A DNA stretch of 64,000 nucleotides from Juglans regia (taxonomy: Eukaryota; Streptophyta; Magnoliopsida; Fagales; Juglandaceae): contig NC_049905.1 in assembly GCF_001411555.2 (NCBI RefSeq), forward strand, positions 2,418,001 to 2,482,000, read 5' to 3'. A program made the translations under genes and the position numbers. How positions within the stretch are numbered: the first letter of the stretch is position 1; the number at the start of each line of letters is the position of its first letter. The notes beneath the pieces were generated by a model. The model was not told the DNA's origin and made no database searches. It saw only the letters and a list, made by a program, of their open reading frames with translations. Below, in pieces: positions 60,152 to 64,000 of the stretch.

Positions 60152-63100
60152 TCACTGATCTCGGTGTCCTCCCGCTAAAACAGATATACTCTGGATCCCG
60201 CTAAAACAGAGGTTGGAACACTCTTCTTCGGCCTCTTCCTTACTTTTCCCCCTCGCAGACAGTAATCCAAATGCCGAGCTGGAAGCCTGCATGAGGTCTA
60301 ATGTCACATGCGTGTCACTTTCATGGAACTGGTGGTTGCAACTATGTGGCTCGGGAAACATCTGGTGCTGCTGACCGGGTATGAGGGTATATGACCTTGG
60401 TAATTGGGTCTCGCCTAGGTCCTCCATTCCATGGCTTTGTGTGTACCAGTCTTGATCCAAAATGAGCTGCCGAGCTAGGATGCCTGCACGGTGCTCTGCT
60501 ATTAATTCGTGGAGTGCAGCACTGGATCTTGAGGAGAGATCGGCCGGAGAGACCGAAGAATTAGTATTAGATGACAGAAGAGAGAGAGCACGTCCTGTCG
60601 ACCATGATGATGATGAGCATAGTAATCCCGCACCTGTAAATTTGACAAGAGAACAAATTTGCAATATTGTTCAGTTATCTTGTTCTCATCTAATTTGCAT
60701 GCAGTAACGTGAGTTGTTTGCCTAGTTGACTTGTTGCGAATAAGATCTACCTACATGTAGGTGAAGAAGTGCACATGGAAGAGACTAATTAATTAGTACT
60801 ACAACTTCTAATTATAAGTTGCGCCATTTTTCATGGCTTATCTCAAACACATTACCCCTATCGAAATTCCTTCTGCAAGTTCTTGCAAATGCTATATATA
60901 TATATATATACACCAAAATCATTTCACTTTAGGACTATAATCATTCGATCTGCATGATGCAGTTCTAACACTACTTTTGAGATGGTCAATGGATTTGGCG
61001 TATATAATTGTATTTTCCATACATGACTTTGTGTTCGTATGATCATTTGATAAAACAAACTAACGATTCAATTCTTCAAAAGCTGGGCATGAATTAATGC
61101 TATATTTATATTTGATGCTTGAAACGATGCATATAATCTATTAACAAGACTGAAATCCAGGTATTCCCTTGGGATGGAATACATGAATTAATAAATAATT
61201 AGCTAAATATATACATGATAACGTGTTGTCTAGCTAGCTTGTCTCGAGTCTCCATATCTCCGGCCCGTTTATATCGTCTTGTAATCTTAAAATTAAGGCA
61301 ACATATTTTGTATCTACCTAGAATCTAGAATGCTAGCTGACCGTACCTCTCCTCCACAACCCCAAGTTTTCTACCTAATGAATTTACGAAGTACTGCACG
61401 CATGTGCAGAAAAATAGTATCAGCTAGCACGGAGCAAAGATCAGTCCATCATGTAATCAGATAAAAATAATAACCTACCTGCTTTGGGTTTATCATACAC
61501 ATAAGAGGATAGAAAGAAATTAAAAACTCACCCTGCATTAGGGGGTGTCCAAGTAAATTTTACCACTTAAAGGAACTTCATCAAAACTATCTAATATCTC
61601 CTGATAGTATCCTTTCCTCCCCTTTTTATGGATAATTCTTGTCAGAATAAGTAATTTGAGCTAAATGGTGGACATGATTAGCCGTGCAATATATTTATTA
61701 TATAATACCTTAATAACTAGATATACAATGTAAAGGAAATGGAAGGACATCATGATCTTTCTACATAGTCCGTCAATTGGTCAGATGAAGAACAGTACTT
61801 CAACAGTGCATGTAAATAAATGGATTAAGAACTAAGAGAAATACTATATAAATGACAAGGGAATTATACAAAAATAAACTCATAAACTGACTTGTCTTCT
61901 AGTTATGATCTGTTAAGATATATTTTAGGATAAAAGTAACTGGTACATCATCATCATCATCATCATCATCAATATTAACGAGTGTTTCAGGATATTAAAA
62001 GCCGGAGCTAGCATTGATGCATGCTTTTTCCTGGGGGTTCAACCCCGCCCTGGCAATGATTTGCCCTAGATAATCCATATATATATATATATATATAAAC
62101 TGTGTCAGGTACTACGTCATGTTACTCAAAATAGCATCCTCTAGGAGACAAATTAATAACAAGTTCAGTAGAGTTTAGATATACATGATGCGGTTACATA
62201 CTAATAAATATATGATATTAAAAAGAAAAATTGATGCCAATACCATAAAAAGAAACTAATTAATTTATAAAATAAAATAAAAATGGCTGAAACAAGTGGT
62301 TTATTTGTTTGTTTACCTTGAGCAGAGTTCCTGTTGGCGGAATCATGAGCGCTTTTCCTTCTTCGCTCGTTGTGCCCTGCTAATCTCCTCCTGCAGCTCC
62401 TCTTCGATTCGTCAAATTCTGACAATGGATGAAACCTGCGCTCGTTTTCACCCAGTCACACCCATCAGCCCCAGTAATATATACTTGTTCTTTTCATACT
62501 GATCTGCAAATATGGTATATATATTTTCTGCTCCAATATGGGTTCTTTTTTTTCGGGGGGTGGGGGGGTTAGGTTTACAGAAATCCGAAAAGGATTAACA
62601 TGGAACGCCGTGGGAAGGAGGAGATGATTGTGTTACCTGCTACACTGCTGACAGAAGCGCTGTTCTAACCCTAGAACGACGACCATGGGTGCCTTTGAGT
62701 GTAGGTCACAGACCTTGTGCCTCCGGTGGTAATCCTTGACGTTCAGAAGGGCCATGTGGCACCCCTCCACCTGGCATCTCGGCACCGTCTGCGGTAACAA
62801 TGGAGAGGATGAGGGCCCTCCAACAATACCAACACCTCCGGCACCGTAATAGGGTTTGCCTCTCTTGCCGGCTACAGATGATGATAACCCAGCCATGTGG
62901 CGATTAGCCAAAAGAGTAGTATCCTCAAAGTACTGCCTCTTTCCCAGCTTCAAGCACATGAGTTGTGGGTCCGGCTGGCAGTGAGACCCAGCTCCGGAGT
63001 AGAGAGACGGCTGTTGATGATGCTGGTGGTTGTGGTGGTAATATTGCAATTGGTGGTGGTGAGGGAACTGGAGCGCGTGAGAGGCAGTCACATCCTGACG

Positions 63101-63301
63101 CGTGGTGCTGAAACTCTCCGCCGGGAGGGTGGTGGCATCGGAGGTAGCTGTGGTGGGGGTGTACAACGAACTGGTGCAACTACTCCAATCCCACCTTGAA
63201 GTACTAAGCTCCCAGATATCCCAGCCAATATTTGCATTATTACCATTTTGCCCCCTCTCAACGTTGCTGATCTGACCAACCATGCTCGCGCCAATCTCCA
63301 T
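60152..63301 (-). CDS. SBP-box transcription factor, miR156-targeted clade (SPL)
   Basis: Exons (minus) 63301-62637, 62435-62317 and 60633-60152 join in frame to 421 residues. The SBP domain (about 175-252) reads [40 protein letters not shown] and [20 protein letters not shown], then [15 protein letters not shown]. The block [13 protein letters not shown] before it is shared by miR156-regulated SPLs. The intron after QQCSR is at the conserved place. The N-terminal half is His/Gln/Ser/Thr-rich. The last exon carries a miR156 complementary site (60572-60591) encoding ALSLLS. SPLs of this type bind GTAC cores and drive the juvenile-to-adult and flowering transitions when miR156 falls. I cannot name the exact paralogue. 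I chose the start [10 protein letters not shown]; an in-frame ATG 31 codons upstream (63394) also exists. Confidence 0.93.
60572..60591 (-). promoter_or_regulatory. miR156/157 target site in the SPL transcript
   Basis: The minus strand reads GTGCTCTCTCTCTTCTGTCA, the canonical SPL target of miR156, in frame and encoding ALSLLS. It predicts transcript cleavage or translational repression by miR156. Confidence 0.96.
61946..61971. repeat. (CAT)n microsatellite in the SPL intron
   Basis: Eight to nine perfect CAT units inside the second intron. Confidence 0.95.
62077..62097. repeat. (AT)n microsatellite in the SPL intron
   Basis: Perfect AT run; a similar one lies at 60893-60910. Confidence 0.95.
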
Positions 63302-64000
63302 TTCCCTCTGCCCCTGTGTGTGTGCGCGAGCGCAAAAGGGAGTTATTTTATGGTTGATAGCTTGGTACCGGTGGGTCTGGAACCTCTGGTGCATACAATG
63401 CTTATCGATCAGGATCGGAAAATAGTACTAGCTGGTCGTACCTTTTTTTTGTATATATATACAGAACAAAAGGAGATGGAGGGGGAGAAGAGGGATTTGG
63501 GAGGGAAAAAAAAGAGAGAAAAAAGGCGGAGATCAGTGAAGGTGGGTCTGGTTTCTTTGTTCCACTGCAATGGCATGATATAAATCCATGAGAGAAAAGG
63601 TGGAGAGAGAGAGAGAGAGAGAGGTTGGGGCGGAGGAGACAGAAGCAGCGGCACGTGAGAGACAGTGGGTGGATAAGGTAAATTATCACGTTTAGAAGTG
63701 GGACCTACGATGCTATCCAAGCGAGTAGCTTCACAATAAGCCATAGCTAAGAGAAAGAGAGAGAGAAATGGAAAGAGAGGGCTTACTGATAAGACTCGAG
63801 AGAGCCAGAGCCAGTGCTCAGTTTAGAGCGAGAGCGAGAGCGAGGGCGAGACTCGAGAGTTTCCACACGCACTTTCACATTGGCCGTCACTCCCTATGAC
63901 TATTGCCGAGTTTTCCTTTCAATTCATTTTAAAAAAAATTATTATGTATTTTTTGAATATATGAAAAGTACGTGATCTTTTGATTAAGAGAGACGTATTA
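63302..64000. other. Leader and promoter region of the miR156-targeted SPL gene
   Basis: On minus this stretch is upstream of the chosen ATG. It holds a (GA)10 run (63603-63622, CT on minus) and GAGCGAGAGCGAGAGCGAG-type purine repeats near 63820-63855, common in plant 5' leaders. The far end is AT-rich. No other gene is seen. Confidence 0.5.

Noticed and set aside
1..64000. tRNA, rRNA or other structured RNA genes
   Set aside because: Read by eye on both strands, no convincing tRNA with paired A and B boxes or rRNA segment was seen; only the SINE head has an A box.

Overview
The window is nuclear DNA of a dicot plant, most likely a woody one. Its genes have many introns with GT/AG borders (one GC/AG). 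Intergenic DNA is AT-rich and packed with plant-type transposons: an L1-like LINE, a Ty1/copia element, a TRIM, a SINE, and Mutator-, hAT-, Harbinger- and CACTA-like MITEs. Repeated MITEs rich in GAGTTGAGATGAG-type words remind me of Fagales (walnut/hickory relatives), but that is inference, not proof.

Layout from left to right. (1) 1-6788, minus: first three coding exons of a HUB1/BRE1-type histone H2B E3 ubiquitin ligase; the rest lies beyond the left edge. A 5.6-kb L1-like LINE (181-5825, plus) sits inside its second coding intron with a near-perfect target duplication. (2) 8571-14808, minus: alpha/beta-hydrolase with a GHSKGG nucleophile elbow, eight exons. (3) 16207-19090, minus: unrecognised 268-residue protein with a C-terminal membrane anchor, four exons. 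(4) 20570-23417, plus: PLAC8/CNR6-type cysteine-rich membrane protein, four exons. (5) 24245-29801, minus: mitochondrial-type 3-hydroxyisobutyryl-CoA hydrolase-like protein, 14 exons, 406 residues, with a SINE, a MITE and a LINE tail in its introns. (6) 30-41 kb: a transposon-rich stretch with a dead copia element (31434-35903), a Harbinger-like element (36184-36963) and an unprocessed cytosolic malate dehydrogenase pseudogene (36969-40690) that holds a TRIM. (7) 41-46.5 kb: MITEs and simple repeats. (8) 46802-48610, plus: SPL8, an SBP-box transcription factor. (9) 50.3-52.3 kb: gene fragments, including the C-terminus of a KUP/HAK potassium transporter. (10) 52.3-60 kb: MITEs and tandem repeats. 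(11) 60152-63301, minus: a second SBP-box gene of another clade with an intact miR156 target site in its last exon.

The genes do not form a pathway or operon, as expected in a plant. The one functional theme is the pair of SBP-box regulators, convergent and about 11.5 kb apart: one is the miR156-free SPL8 type and the other a miR156-controlled type. I found no tRNA, rRNA, CRISPR array, or clearly new multi-gene system. The most useful novelty here is in transposon structure, pseudogene anatomy and splice-site details. All exon borders were read by eye from splice consensus, reading-frame continuity and remembered family sequence; none was checked with transcripts.
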